Below are positions 13,331-23,700 of a stretch of 64,000 nt of DNA, in pieces. The DNA lies in assembly GCF_000219625.1 (NCBI RefSeq), contig NC_018210.1, forward strand, positions 1,178,001-1,242,000, in the 5' to 3' direction. The stretch's first letter is position 1. Each line of letters begins with the position of its first letter. Under the pieces are notes generated by a model that saw only the letters and a program-made list of their open reading frames with translations, was not told the origin of the DNA and ran no database searches. The translations under genes and the position numbers were made by a program. The stretch is from Zymoseptoria tritici IPO323 (taxonomy: Eukaryota; Ascomycota; Dothideomycetes; Mycosphaerellales; Mycosphaerellaceae).

Positions 13331-13747
13331 GAGGCCTTCCGCCCTTTAGTTTTATCCTAAATATTAATTATTTATCGATCCGGTAGATCGATTAATTCAA
13401 AATTAGCTATTATTATGTTAGTACAAAGTAACAAGGCGGGGTAGGGTGCTGTGAAGCGATTGGATGATGCGGGGAGACGTTTAGGCCATTATATAGCCCA
13501 AACCACGAAAGTTGATGGTAATTACGTAATCGGGGCTATTGTGCCTCCGGCGGCGATGATGACGCTCTGACACCTATCCCATCGTGTTCGCAAGGTTCAG
13601 AAGGTGCGTTCAACTTATCGGCAGCTTCATAGCATGACCATAGCGAATGTAAATATGACTATTGTCTAGCACATGTTCGGGGGCAAAATTGCACATTGGA
13701 TCTGGAAACGTTGGTCCCACCACTTGCCACATCGAACAACAACTACA
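13331..13747. other. Boundary between RIP block and normal sequence; promoter region of the DUF4385 gene
   Basis: Composition changes near 13,430 from TA-rich, CA-poor sequence to ordinary fungal intergenic DNA. The last 300 bp form the upstream region of the next gene. No further gene is seen. Confidence 0.5.
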
Positions 13748-14512
13748 ATGCCTCCACGAACACGTGGATTTAAGGGTCAATCAACTGCTCGAACAACCTC
13801 ATCGTCTCCAGAGCCTTCCAAAAATGATTCGCCCAGCCCAAAACAAGAAGCCTCCCCCTCCCCATCCAATGCCTCTTCACCGCCACTCTTCCCAACTCCC
13901 GCCCTCACATCCACCTCCCTCCGCATGTCCTACGCCATAGCCCGCGGTGAAGTCGGAGTCCTCTCCTTCGAACCCTACAAATCAATCCTGCTCCCGCACT
14001 GGCGTTTCCGAACAGTCCCAATCGCCAAGAAATCATCCCAAACCCTCAAGTCCGCTTTCGACCACTATGTCCGCTCAGAGGATCTCGTCGGAGCCGACAT
14101 GGCCCGCAAATTCATCCAAATGGGCATGACGCGGGCTCGGCGGTACGCGAACTACAAGGGCGGGAGGAAGTACGAGAAGTCCGAGAAGGAACTCGAGGCG
14201 GAGGGAAAGGTCAAGGCTGATCGGGTGAGGAAGGAGAAGAGTGCTGGGCATGATGGGAGGGAGGAGAAGGCGGCTGCTAGTGAGGTTTTCAAGGAGGTTT
14301 GGAGAGAGTGTATTGAGGATGAGGGGTATGTTAGGTTGAAGGAGGTGTGGAAGAAGGAGAAGAAGGAGTGGGAGAAGGGTGGTGGGAAGGTGGAGGAGGA
14401 GAGTGAGGGCAGAGTTAAGAAGGTGGAGGAGGAGAGTGAGGGCAGAGTTAAGAAGGCGGAGGAGAGGGAGACGAAGGATGGTATCAAGGTGGAAGAAGAC
14501 GATGATGATTGA
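13748..14512 (+). CDS. DUF4385 domain protein
   Basis: Intronless, 254 aa from the ATG at 13748; an in-frame ATG at 13673 would add 25 poorly conserved residues. After a Ser/Pro-rich N-terminus, the central part (roughly residues 55-140) has the DUF4385 hallmarks: Y-A-I-x-R-G-E near the start, then E-P-Y-K-S, L-L-P-H-W-R-F, a V-G-A-D-M-A-R-K-F segment and a closing R-A-R-R-Y-A-N-Y-K-G-G-R-K-Y. The biochemical function of this family is unknown to me. The C-terminus is a long charged Lys/Glu helix containing a perfect 11-residue tandem duplication and ending in Asp residues. The Copia element inserted about 300 bp downstream, outside the ORF, so the gene looks intact although it sits between two large repeat blocks. 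Confidence 0.8.
   Translation: MPPRTRGFKGQSTARTTSSSPEPSKNDSPSPKQEASPSPSNASSPPLFPTPALTSTSLRMSYAIARGEVGVLSFEPYKSILLPHWRFRTVPIAKKSSQTLKSAFDHYVRSEDLVGADMARKFIQMGMTRARRYANYKGGRKYEKSEKELEAEGKVKADRVRKEKSAGHDGREEKAAASEVFKEVWRECIEDEGYVRLKEVWKKEKKEWEKGGGKVEEESEGRVKKVEEESEGRVKKAEERETKDGIKVEEDDDD
14390..14455 (+). repeat. Perfect 33-bp tandem duplication within the DUF4385 gene
   Basis: Two identical 33-bp units (14390-14422 and 14423-14455) encode the 11-residue unit V-E-E-E-S-E-G-R-V-K-K twice, in frame, in the acidic/basic tail. The identity suggests recent slippage and likely length polymorphism. Confidence 0.9.
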
Positions 14513-14807
14513 TGAGTTGCCTTGATCCTTGAGTGGTATGTAACTGCTCGCAGACTCATTTTGAACAATTGCTGATCAAACGGCATGTCTACAGCAATCT
14601 TACCTCCTGTAACATCAACACGCATGCCATGGCGAGCTCGTGCTGAGATAATGCGGTGCCTCTTTTGCCCGCTGCTCAACCGGCATTCGCTCGATCCATG
14701 ACTCGGGTCCACCCACTGCTCGTGTCTCTGCAAACAACCAACAATCGCGAGGTCTAGATGCGTTTCGACTTTCATTGTCGACGACACTTCCGACAACGAA
14801 TGCATCC
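14513..14807. other. 3' flank of the DUF4385 gene up to the Copia insertion
   Basis: Normal-composition intergenic DNA of about 295 bp, ending in the target-site copy CATCC. An antisense frame through here runs into the LTR and is not a gene. Confidence 0.5.
14803..14807. repeat. Target-site duplication CATCC (partner at 23069-23073)
   Basis: The same five bases flank the outer ends of the two LTRs, the length expected for Copia integrase. Because the LTR ends in GACA followed by CATCC, the exact boundaries are fixed. Confidence 0.92.
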
Positions 14808-15045
14808 TGTCAATTGAGTAGTGCAATGCAGGGGTGAACTTCAAGATTGAGAAAAACCATGTGTTTCTTAAGGTTATCGACCTAAAGACTATATAGACGC
14901 CGTGATTCCAAATACCCAAAAGGGGTTAGGGTCTTATCGCTAATATCCTATAATATTATATAGGACACTAACTACGTAATTAGGCTGTTAGAGTTAATAT
15001 CCCTAGTCTTACCCTGTTTTATGAATTAACGCTAACAGATCGACA
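14808..15045 (-). repeat. Copia 3' LTR (left copy)
   Basis: A 238-bp copy starting TGTCAATT and ending GATCGACA, with TGTC/GACA inverted termini. It is colinear without gaps with 22831-23068. All 11 mismatches are C/T or G/A changes, and the left copy is the more heavily mutated at most of them. Confidence 0.95.
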
Positions 15046-15081
15046 CACCCCCGAGATCCGTTTATGTTATACTGAACGATC

Positions 15082-17466
15082 TTAACCCTCGCTCTCCTCG
15101 CTGTTAGAGTCGTCGTCCGAATCTTCGATTTCGGGGTCCTTCTTTGGCGGTGGTAGAATGTTGATAAGCGCTAGGGCGGCGGCTTGACGACGGCGTTAAA
15201 GTTTGAGAGATTCTAGCTCGAACTCGCCGGATCCGCTGGCCATAGCGTTGAAGACGGCGGCTCCTCTACGTTAGTTCCCCGCTATCGCGGTTATAGCGTC
15301 CTCCTCGGCGTAGGCGTCTCTTATTATCCGGTCGGGAGTAGTAACGTTGCTCGATTAAGGTCCTTTAGGTAGAGGCAAGGGAGCGACCTTCCTAGCGTTA
15401 CAGTTAATCTTTCTAGTCTTCGATTGCTTAGACTTAGTGTTAACGCCTGTTACGTTTTCGTCTTCGTCCTTATCTTAGCGTTTGCGTTTCGCGGGCTTCT
15501 CGGCCTTAACGGCAACGCCCTTAGTAGGTTACTTCTTTGCTAGTGCCTTTCTCTTGGTCGGCTTAGGCACAGGTGTGAGCTCCTTCTCCTCTTCGTCGGA
15601 AGAGTCGTCAACAAGCTAATTGCGTCGTAGGCGAGCTAGTAGTCCGGAGTAGCTACTATACGGAGTAAGGAAGTTTTCTAGATCGTTATCTCCTTCAGAC
15701 TCTTCGTCGAGGGCGTCTAGGGTAGCCTAAGCGACCTATCTCCTCTTTTTACGTTCCTTAGAGGCCTTAGACTTGCAATTATGTTCTTTTACTATTTGGC
15801 GCATAGTCTTAATATCTAGGATCCGGTTGTTTCTAGCATCGGCTTTAGGCTTATTCAGGGTTTGGTCGTCCTAGGTCGGCGTAGCGTAGGCGCGAGTATA
15901 GTTTTTTAACATCGTAGACGCAGCGATAGGGTCGATGCTTTTAATAATTCGATCCTTTCCTTCGCCCTTAAAGGTATAGAGGGCCTCTAGGTCCTTAAGA
16001 ATCTAAAGAAGTCCAGGGTAGTAGACAGTAACTCCGCTCTTAATATCGTTATAGATGCGTTCAAGCTAAGTAAGAATATCGATATACGGGACGTTAATGA
16101 TAAAGGGAGCTAACGGGTGAAGCTTTGCTGAAATTGGCGCCTTGAACTCCTTTATGCGGTCGATAGAGTTAAGGAGGGTGAGCAGGATGGACTTCAACTA
16201 CCTCTTAGGCTTTGACTTGTTTTCCGCAGCGTCGCGTTAAAGTACTCCGTCTTCTCCTTTATTCCACCGGAACGCCTACTCCTTCGTTGCGCTGAAGTTG
16301 GTAAACCGCCCAAATTCTCTAGAGAAGTCGTTAAATGCATTTTGGTAAGTCTTAACGACCTAATCGGTGATTTTGGGTTGTTTGTCTAGAAGAGTTGTAG
16401 GCCTCTTAGCACTCTACTGCCTACTAGTTGTACGTAGGGTCTTAGGAGCGCGAGTTGATTTCTTCGTTAGGGTCTACTAAGGTTGGTTCTAACGACGTAA
16501 AGTCTCTGTTACAAAGGTTCCACGCAAGGGGCCCTAGTTGAAGTTACCCTTTCTAGTCTTCTTCTTAGGGATAGGGTCGACTTCGGATCCATCCTACAAC
16601 TCCTTCTTAACGTTAGCGGCTTCGGACTCGGCCTCTTTAGCAGCTTTGCGTTGTTTCTCTGCCTTCTTCTCTGCTTTTAGGATAGCCGCTTCTCTTGCCT
16701 TTGCGTCCTAGTATGCTGTCAGGTCCTCTTCGGTTGTATAACTATTCGTTCTTAACTTTATTTCGTATAACTAAATAGCTTTAAGGTCCCTAGCTTGCTA
16801 GGCCTAAAAGGCCTTATCCGATTGTCCGGTAACTAGATTAGCTTAATAAAGTGTTGCAGCGTAATTTTTGAACTCCTTTTTGTCGAGGATAACTGTTTCT
16901 TAAGGAGGAGCGTTGTCCTTATTTGGGACTTTAGCTCCAGCTGCTATAGTATCCTCCTATATGTTCCCGTCGTTTAGGACTTGTGCGCTTTAATCCGGTA
17001 TCTGCGCATTGCTTACTGCGCGCTAATTAAGGTGGCGGTGTCGGAACATGTCGTCCTTATCGCTTAGTAGATCTTCGGCCTCTAACAACTCGCGGTTAAC
17101 TACAGCTTTAGCTACTGCGTCGATTGCGTCTTCTTCCCTTAGATAAGGTTGTGCATCCTACTACTTGTCCTAAACTTTATCTTGCGTACGAGCGGTTGCG
17201 TCCTTAGCGGTAACTTGACGTAGCTGTTCTAGAGTAATTAGATTAGTAGGAGTGTCGACGCGCGCGTTCGGGTCGTTAGCGTCGATACTAGACTGGTTGT
17301 CGCCTATCGTGGAGGTGGTTTTCGAGTGTTTTCTCGACTTCTTAGTTAATTTGGGGACGTTTTCGAGTACGTTAAAGTCCAGAAGTGGTGCCTCGTTCTC
17401 GGGGTTAAGGTTGCGCCTATTTCTGGTGTTCACTATCGCAATAGTGCTACTATGCAATGTTAACAC
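15082..17466 (-). pseudogene. Extra ORF (about 795 codons) between Copia RNase H and 3' LTR
   Basis: An ATG at 17466 opens a frame that stays in register to 15082; I confirmed it at 17464, 16621 and 15121. It is interrupted only by RIP-type stops. The first 98 codons are fully open. The conceptual protein is hydrophilic and Lys/Glu/Ala-rich, with a coiled-coil-like Ala/Lys/Glu repeat around 16,600-16,720, several Lys/Arg clusters like nuclear localisation signals, and a C-terminal acidic Asp/Glu/Ser tail. There is no membrane segment or signal peptide, so it does not look like an envelope protein, and no protein family is recognised. It shares the gag-pol frame but is separated from pol by stops and a non-coding spacer. 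It may have been expressed from a spliced or subgenomic RNA. Confidence 0.7.
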
Positions 17467-17833
17467 CTCTACTAATACAAAATAAGGTAGTTAAAGAAAA
17501 GAAGAGAAAGTAGAACTACAAACGGAAAAGATATAAGCTCTAAGAATAAGCACAGACCAGTGCTAAGGAATGCGTTACGGGTTCAGAAGTACGCGTGGTT
17601 CGGCATGTGATAGCTGTTTAGGTCTTTAGTAGCTGCCAATTTCAGTTTAGCGCAAAAAGTGAAGTGAATTTGGCTTTAAAAGGGTAATCCGGTCGATGGA
17701 TCCCTAGATGTATACGTCCTGGACCACTTGTTAAGGTGGTAAACGTAATAATTTAAGTCCGCATGTAATGTGCATGTAAGGCTATGTAATGGCTCCTAAT
17801 CGTTGTGCAGACTTCTTTCTAATAGTGAAGTTA

Positions 17834-17920
17834 GGCTAGGCATTTGCCTAGCCCTTACCCCCGAGATCCGGTAGTAAAGTTTTACTATTAGCGTAGTCCT
17901 TACCCCCTAGATCCGGTAGT
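17834..17920 (-). promoter_or_regulatory. Hairpin plus duplicated polypurine-tract-like motif between Copia pol and the extra ORF
   Basis: A perfect 9-bp inverted repeat (GGCTAGGCA, two bases, TGCCTAGCC; 17834-17853) is followed by two 23-bp direct repeats with one mismatch (17853-17875 and 17898-17920). Their core CCCCCGAGATCCG also occurs at the real polypurine tract beside the 3' LTR (15048-15060). In element sense this is a G-rich tract. It could act as a second plus-strand primer or mark a recombination junction where the extra ORF was acquired. Both roles are inference. Confidence 0.6.
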
Positions 17921-17934
17921 ATTGTTATTCGGAG

Positions 17935-20900
17935 CTAGTCTAGAAAGGCGCGATGCCGTTGTGCTAATAGCAGTTTTGTCATCCCGTCCGCGGGCATTAA
18001 GGTAGTTTCGACCTATTCGACCTTAAGGTCTCCGGCTTGGTACCTCTTACGCAGCTAGCACTGCTGTATATCCACATGCCTTATCTTAGTGTCTAGCTTT
18101 TGGCCTTATGCAGTAACGACTCGAATAGTTTGCTTGTTGTTATATAATAACCTCCCCTTACTGTTAAGGCTTAAGTCTATGTTTTTGAACACTCGTTCCC
18201 ACTAGATTATCTCCGTTCCAGCATAGCTAAGTGCATACAGCTCTAACTCCGTAGATAATTTAGTAACTATAGTCTGCTTCGTGGACTTCTAGTCGATAAT
18301 TCCTCCAAACAAGAAGAAGACTATACCCTCTGAGCTTCTTCGCGTCTCTGGATCGTCTGCGAACGACGCATCTAAGGCTCCGAAGAACTCCAGCGGTTGC
18401 GACAGGTAGGTAAGCCTACTGTCGTCTTTGCTATACTAAACGCTTAATTAAGAGCTTTGTAGCAGATATCTAATGCAATAATCTGCTGCTTTAAGATAAT
18501 GTTCGGCTGGATTTACCAGATAACGTGCTAACAAAGAAACTGCAAAAGCGATATCCGGTCTTGTATAGGATGCTACGAAGTTAAGAGAACCGACTTTTAA
18601 CTACATCTCCTTAATTATGTAGGGTTTTGCCTTTTCTTTTGCCGGTTCCTAATTAAAGTTCATAGGTAGAGGTGTATCCGCCCTTTTTTTAGTTAATAAG
18701 ACATTGTATCTTCCGGCGACCTTCTTAATATAGGTGTCTTAGTTAAGCCACATGTCCCTAGTCTCTCTGTTCCGGATTATTTTAATTCCACAGAAGTAGT
18801 CGATTAGGCCTATAACCCTTATCTCGTATTTAGCTATTAGCCTTTTCTATATATCTTCGGCGTAAACTTTGTGTTTATGATGAAATGCCAACACAATGTT
18901 ATCGACGAAGAAGAAGATTATAACTTTTCTATCGGTGTATAGACAATTAACGACTTGCCGTAGACCAAGCTCTTCTACTCCTTTACTCAGATCTCCCTAC
19001 TACAGCGCTAGGGACTCCTTAAAGCCGTAAAGGGCGCGAACGCATTTTAATAGCATGTTCGGGTCTCGAAAACCGTCTAGGGGTTAAAGGTAGATTAGCG
19101 TCGGCAACTCAGAGTTTAGAAAGGCGTTTACGGCGTCTATCTAGATTGTTTCCAGGTTAAAGTGTGCTATAATTGCTATTAACAACCTAAACAGCCTCGC
19201 TGCGAGGGTGGCTACGTACGTGTTAAGCTCGGTTAACTACAAATCTCCTCTTGCACAAATTCGAGCCTTAAACTTCTCCAAGTGTCCTTTTAAGTCTTGC
19301 TTATATTTAAACACCTACGTTAACGGGACGGTTGGGTTGTTTCCTGCTTAACTTTTAGGGATCTAATAGAACGTTCTAGTGTCTAGAGCCTTTTAAAACT
19401 CTGCTCTAGCAGCCTTTTCGAATTCCTTTAAGTACTTGTGTATAATAAGGTCTTTCTAGCGTTTTGGTTCTGGCGGTAAATCTCCGATAAGGACAGGTGC
19501 GTCTTTTGCGGATGCTCCTTCCTCTATAACCGCCTTCATCGTAGTAATAGCGTAGACTTTAGCTATCGTCGCATAAGTCGTAAACATTCCCGTAGCGTCG
19601 AATAAGGTTATTTCGCCGAAGTTAAAGTCTATAACCTCGGAGTTAAAGCTTGTAGGTAGCTGGTAGTCGATCATTCTCTGCCGTTAAGCCGATAACGTTA
19701 GTTTATCGAGCTTATCGTCCGGATCTATCTGTTCCGGTCCCCGCTTCTAAGCTTGATAGAAGGGGAAGAGTTGATTGTCTATATATTCGATGCCTTGGAC
19801 ACTAACAAACGTCTCCACGATGTCCTCTCGCATTTCTTTAGGTCTGTTGTAGGGGATTGTGTATTCGACATTACTGTTATCTTAAATTAGAGCACCTCTT
19901 CGGAAGGATTCCGGAATTTCGACCTTATTACCTTGTCTAGCGATGTAGCTTATGTACATAGCCTCTTGTAGGTTATAAAATTAATGTGCTTCTGCAGCGT
20001 AGTCTAGTTCGACATCAATCGCAAGATTAAGTAGTACTACTATATTCAGATTAAAGTCGTAGAGTCCTTCGTACTTCATCTTCTCGTTAAACACTACATC
20101 TCTTGTCCTGATCACCCTGTCTAGGCTTGGGATCCAGATTCGAAAGATGTTGTATCCCTCGAAGCCGACTAGGTATCCGATTCTTACTCGCTCCATCATC
20201 TTCTCCCTTTTAGGGACGTCTTTTGGATTAGTTTTGTGTGCATACGCTCTCGACCCGAACTTATAGATGTAGGCGATATCTGGCTTCTAGTTTGTCGCTA
20301 TTTCCCATAGGGATTTGTAACCTAATGCTTGCGTTAGGGCCCTATTTATAATGTAGGCTGCTGTTACGTAGGCTTCATTCCAGAGATCCTTTAGGAGCCT
20401 TAATTTAATAATTAGTGTTCTTGCCATCTCGACGATAACGCCGCCGGCTCGTTCTGCTAGGTCCTGTGCTTACGTATACGGTGCTAAGGGCTTCTACATT
20501 ACTAATCCCTTGCGGAGTGCGGACTAAAACGTTAATCCGTACTTGGGGTCTGCGTCCGATCTAAGGGCGAATATTTCACGACCTATACTCTTCACAAAGG
20601 TCTGAAGTTCCTCGAAGTATCGTACTAGGCTCGCTTAATTAGTGTTCGGCATCGTCCAAACGAAGTGCAGGTGTGTCGTCAAATCCACGGCGTAAAACAT
20701 GTATTTATCTCTGTTCTTTGCTATGTTAAATTCCACGATATCGGCCGCAACGTCGGAAAAAGGTGCTAGCATCCTGATCTTAACCGGTTTTCTTCGAGAA
20801 ACGATTCTTTTCGACTTGCTCTAGGCGCATAAGTAGCATTCGTACATTTTAGGGGCCGCATCTCCATCTTTCAGATACTCTACGCCTTTAGCGGCTCGAT

Positions 20901-22548
20901 AGAGTTCTAATATACGATCACCCCCGATGTAGCCTATAATTCGGTGCTATTAGGCCTAAGAGAGGACTCTAGGTCGTCTCGCAGCCCTGCTGTCCGTCGC
21001 GAAGGCGACGAGCCGTGTTTGATCGGCTAGTTAATCCCTTTTCAACGCTATCTCGACGCTTAGGGGTTAACTGTTCTCGTTAAGTAGCCAGTTGATGATT
21101 TCAATCCTTACTTTCGGCGTAGTCGCCAGGTTTAGGTATAGTAAGCCGCTATATCGCTTAATCTTGGCAACAACTGCTCCGGATTCATCTATCCAGTTGT
21201 CGGTCCTCTCGTCCAAGAAGAGGCCGAAGTCTCTACACAGCCTAGTCGACACGATGTTGACGTAAAATCCGGGTATATACAGGACGTCCCTTAGTAACAG
21301 CGTAATCGGCTTGCCTAAGGGTAATAGGAACTGCACTTTTGCCGTGCCTCTTGCAGCAGCCTTTATCTGTTAGTTCCCGGTGTAAATCGACACGTTATAT
21401 GGTATATTAACGACCTTAAATCCTGCCATAGTTAGATTGTTTACGATGTAAACGTTCGAGCTACTATCTAGAAGCTATCGATTTTTCTCGTCGTGAGCTT
21501 CGGTCGACATTACTCTAAACTAAGTAACCGCTCTAATAGCGTGACTGCTATACTGCGTCTTCGGTTCGTTAGAGACGATTGTCCTACTTGAACTAGGTGT
21601 TCCGGACCTAGTCCATTCCTTTAGTACCTTAGTGATCTTGTAGTAATCCTTTAGTCCTATAGCAATAGGGTCTCTAAACTTCATCTGCTAGAGGCATTTG
21701 GCCTTGTCCTTCTTAAGGACGTTCCGGTAGTTGTCGAGGAATTTCTTATCCTCTTTTGTTATATCGGCTTTATTAGGTCGAAGACGATAGTTGACGATAG
21801 GACAATCTCCTAGTTTTGGACACGCTTTGTAGGCGTCTTTACCCGTATACGGTCGACAGGTCCTATCCTTGTTGTTAGGCCTGTTTCCTCTGTTTTAATT
21901 ACCTAAATTAGTCGTTGCGTTAAATGTTACCTAACCTATTCCGGTAATTTAAGCCTCTTTAGACCTAAACGTAGCGTTTGCACGGAACTACTTAGCCAAG
22001 TTGCCAGGGTCTCTGTTAATAAACGTAGTTACGTCGTGAACGCATTAACTAAGATTATTCTTGCTCGCTAACAGTCTTCCTGTAGTAACATCAATCTTGT
22101 CTTCTACCATTCGCACGAAGTCGTCTTTCAGGATGCTAGCGGCCGGATAGTGTCCTCTAACTATCTTCTTTTTAAGCTTAATCTACTTCTGCAGGTGCAT
22201 AAGGATGTTAGACGACTTAGGTCCAGACAACAGGTCGTTGTGTTGTTTAGAAAGCATTCTGCGCCTCGTCGCGTCGTCCGGCGCGAATGTCTTAGTTACG
22301 AAGTCCATCTAGCTTGCTAGTGTCCTAGACTAATCGTTAAGGTCGTCTAGGTACGTTAACGGAATAGTCCGGCTAAAGTATTTTTTAAAATCTTCTTTCT
22401 TCTTCCTAAACGTCTCGTAGATGACGGATTCTCTAGTGTAGTTCTTTATTTTAGAGTCGAAAATAGCTTTATTTTGTTGCTACTTTATAAAGTTCTCGCC
22501 TTCCAGAAGTTAAGTGTCTGTAAGGCCTAAATCCGTCTTGTTCGGCAT
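17935..22548 (-). pseudogene. Copia gag-pol polyprotein, broken by RIP
   Basis: A single frame from ATG 22548 to the stop at 17935-17937. Order: a gag-like N-terminus; protease with a D-S-S-S-N variant of the D-S-G/S-A motif near 21,470; GAG-pre-integrase (intact stretch 21336-21067); integrase (about 21,000-20,350); a linker with the Copia hallmark I-R-T-R-D-V-V-F-N-E (about 20,080-20,110); RT from about 19,450; active site F-V-D-N near 18,905, where the expected second Asp is Asn, a G-to-A change; and RNase H ending in P-A-D-G-M-T-K (about 17,975). Dozens of TAG/TAA codons replace Q/W, so the copy is dead. The terminal stop itself could be a RIP product. Confidence 0.93.
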
Positions 22549-22818
22549 GTTTGGGACCTTTAGTTCTAAAGTTCGGTCTACGGCTATACCGTCTTTAACT
22601 ATTAGGGTTGTCTCTCGCATATATTGCTACACATAGTTGTTAATTGCCGCCGACTTAGTGTTCAGGTACTATTCGTCGTACTTAGTTTAATTAGTGCAGA
22701 CGATTTCTCGACGCTTTAGTCCTGTTGCGGTTAGAAAACCCAACGAGTCTAGCTTAAGACCTTCTATTGTTGCTTGTTAATGCGAAGTTGTCTTTAATCT
22801 TGTTGTTCAAGTCGAAAC

Positions 22819-22830
22819 CGGGCTTATAAC
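22819..22830 (-). promoter_or_regulatory. Copia primer-binding site, half-tRNA(iMet) type
   Basis: Directly after the 5' LTR in element sense comes GTTATAAGCCCG. The anticodon stem-loop of initiator tRNA-Met has GGGCTCATAAC, whose complement GTTATGAGCCC differs at one base, a G-to-A change consistent with RIP. Several Copia elements prime from a cleaved initiator tRNA at this site. Primer identity is inference from this match. Confidence 0.65.
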
Positions 22831-23068
22831 TGTCAATTAAGTAGTGCAATGCAGGGGTGAACTTCAAGATTAAGAAAAACCATGTGTTTCTTAAGGTTAT
22901 CGACCTAAAGACTATATAGACGCCGTGATTCCAAATACCCAAAAGGGGTTAGGGTCTTATCGCTAATATCCTATAATATCATATAGGACACTAACCACGT
23001 AATCAGGCTGTTGGAGTCAATATCCCTGGTCTTACCCTGTTTCATAAATCAACGCTAACAGATCGACA
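22831..23068 (-). repeat. Copia 5' LTR (right copy)
   Basis: A 238-bp LTR with TGTC...GACA ends, followed by the second CATCC at 23069-23073. It retains more CA/TG dinucleotides than the left copy, so it is closer to the unmutated sequence. Confidence 0.95.
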
Positions 23069-23073
23069 CATCC

Positions 23074-23700
23074 ACTCCGTTCGGATGAGATCTCGTTGGA
23101 ACCGTGAGATCTATTCTGGAACGGATGTGACGGTTGGGTTGCGTCAGTCAGCAGGGTCACGTCCAGCGTCTTTGCTGGAGAAACATGGGTATCCTTCCCA
23201 TGAGAGCAGGCGGCGGAAGACGTCAGAGAGAGTTCTCAATGATCATCCTGCCAACAACTTCGTTACGGAGGATAGCATCGTAGTTGTGGTTCGAAGTTGG
23301 AGGTAGAGGAAATGCTGAGCTGATGTGAAACGTGGCATTTTGCACGAAGCTTGGTCGAGAAAATCGCATAGACGCATCCTGCACACAATCTTTTGGTGAG
23401 CTCCTGGAGGTATACCAGACCAAGTATTGATTAACATTGGGATGACTTCTCCGTCAGAGACAGCGACTTCCCGAACTCATCACAGCCAAGACACTTCGGA
23501 TGCTCCCGATACCATGTGGAGAAAGGGTCAAAAGCTGCCTACATTTAAACATCCCTGATGAGACAGACCGTCGTCGAAACATCCATGATTTTAAGCGCCA
23601 CCTTGCGTCTGTGATTGCTCTCTGACCGCTTGTTCAACAAATAAGAACCTCGGGCCCATTCAGCTGTCACTGCACCTTTCTCCACGCAGCACCCGCCGAC
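23074..23700. other. Intergenic region right of the Copia element; promoter of IPK2
   Basis: Normal-composition DNA of about 625 bp. It holds only short overlapping frames on both strands without recognisable domains, read here as chance ORFs. The last 100 bp are the 5' region of the next gene. Confidence 0.5.

Larger units (their letters stand above)
14808..23068 (-). mobile_element. Complete Ty1/Copia LTR retrotransposon, RIP-inactivated, with extra 3' ORF
   Basis: The element is 8,261 bp, bounded by 238-bp LTRs and a perfect CATCC duplication, and transcribed right to left. Order in element sense: 5' LTR (22831-23068), primer site, gag-protease-integrase-RT-RNase H (22548 to about 17935), a 450-bp spacer with PPT-like repeats, a second ORF (17466-15082), polypurine tract (about 15046-15060) and 3' LTR. 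Stops and substitutions throughout are of RIP type. The 11 differences between the LTRs are all transitions. The element landed between the DUF4385 and IPK2 genes and pushed them about 8.3 kb apart. Confidence 0.95.

Noticed and set aside
14152..14919. Minus-strand frame of 255 codons overlapping the DUF4385 gene and the Copia LTR
   Set aside because: It is the antisense shadow of the charged Lys/Glu tail and runs on into the LTR. Its Ser/Phe/Pro composition is what the reverse of such a tail gives.
15082..17466. Reading the extra Copia ORF as an envelope gene
   Set aside because: The conceptual product lacks a signal peptide, membrane helix or cysteine pattern and is strongly hydrophilic.
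23085..23437. Short frames on both strands right of the Copia element
   Set aside because: Overlapping frames on opposite strands with no recognisable motif.
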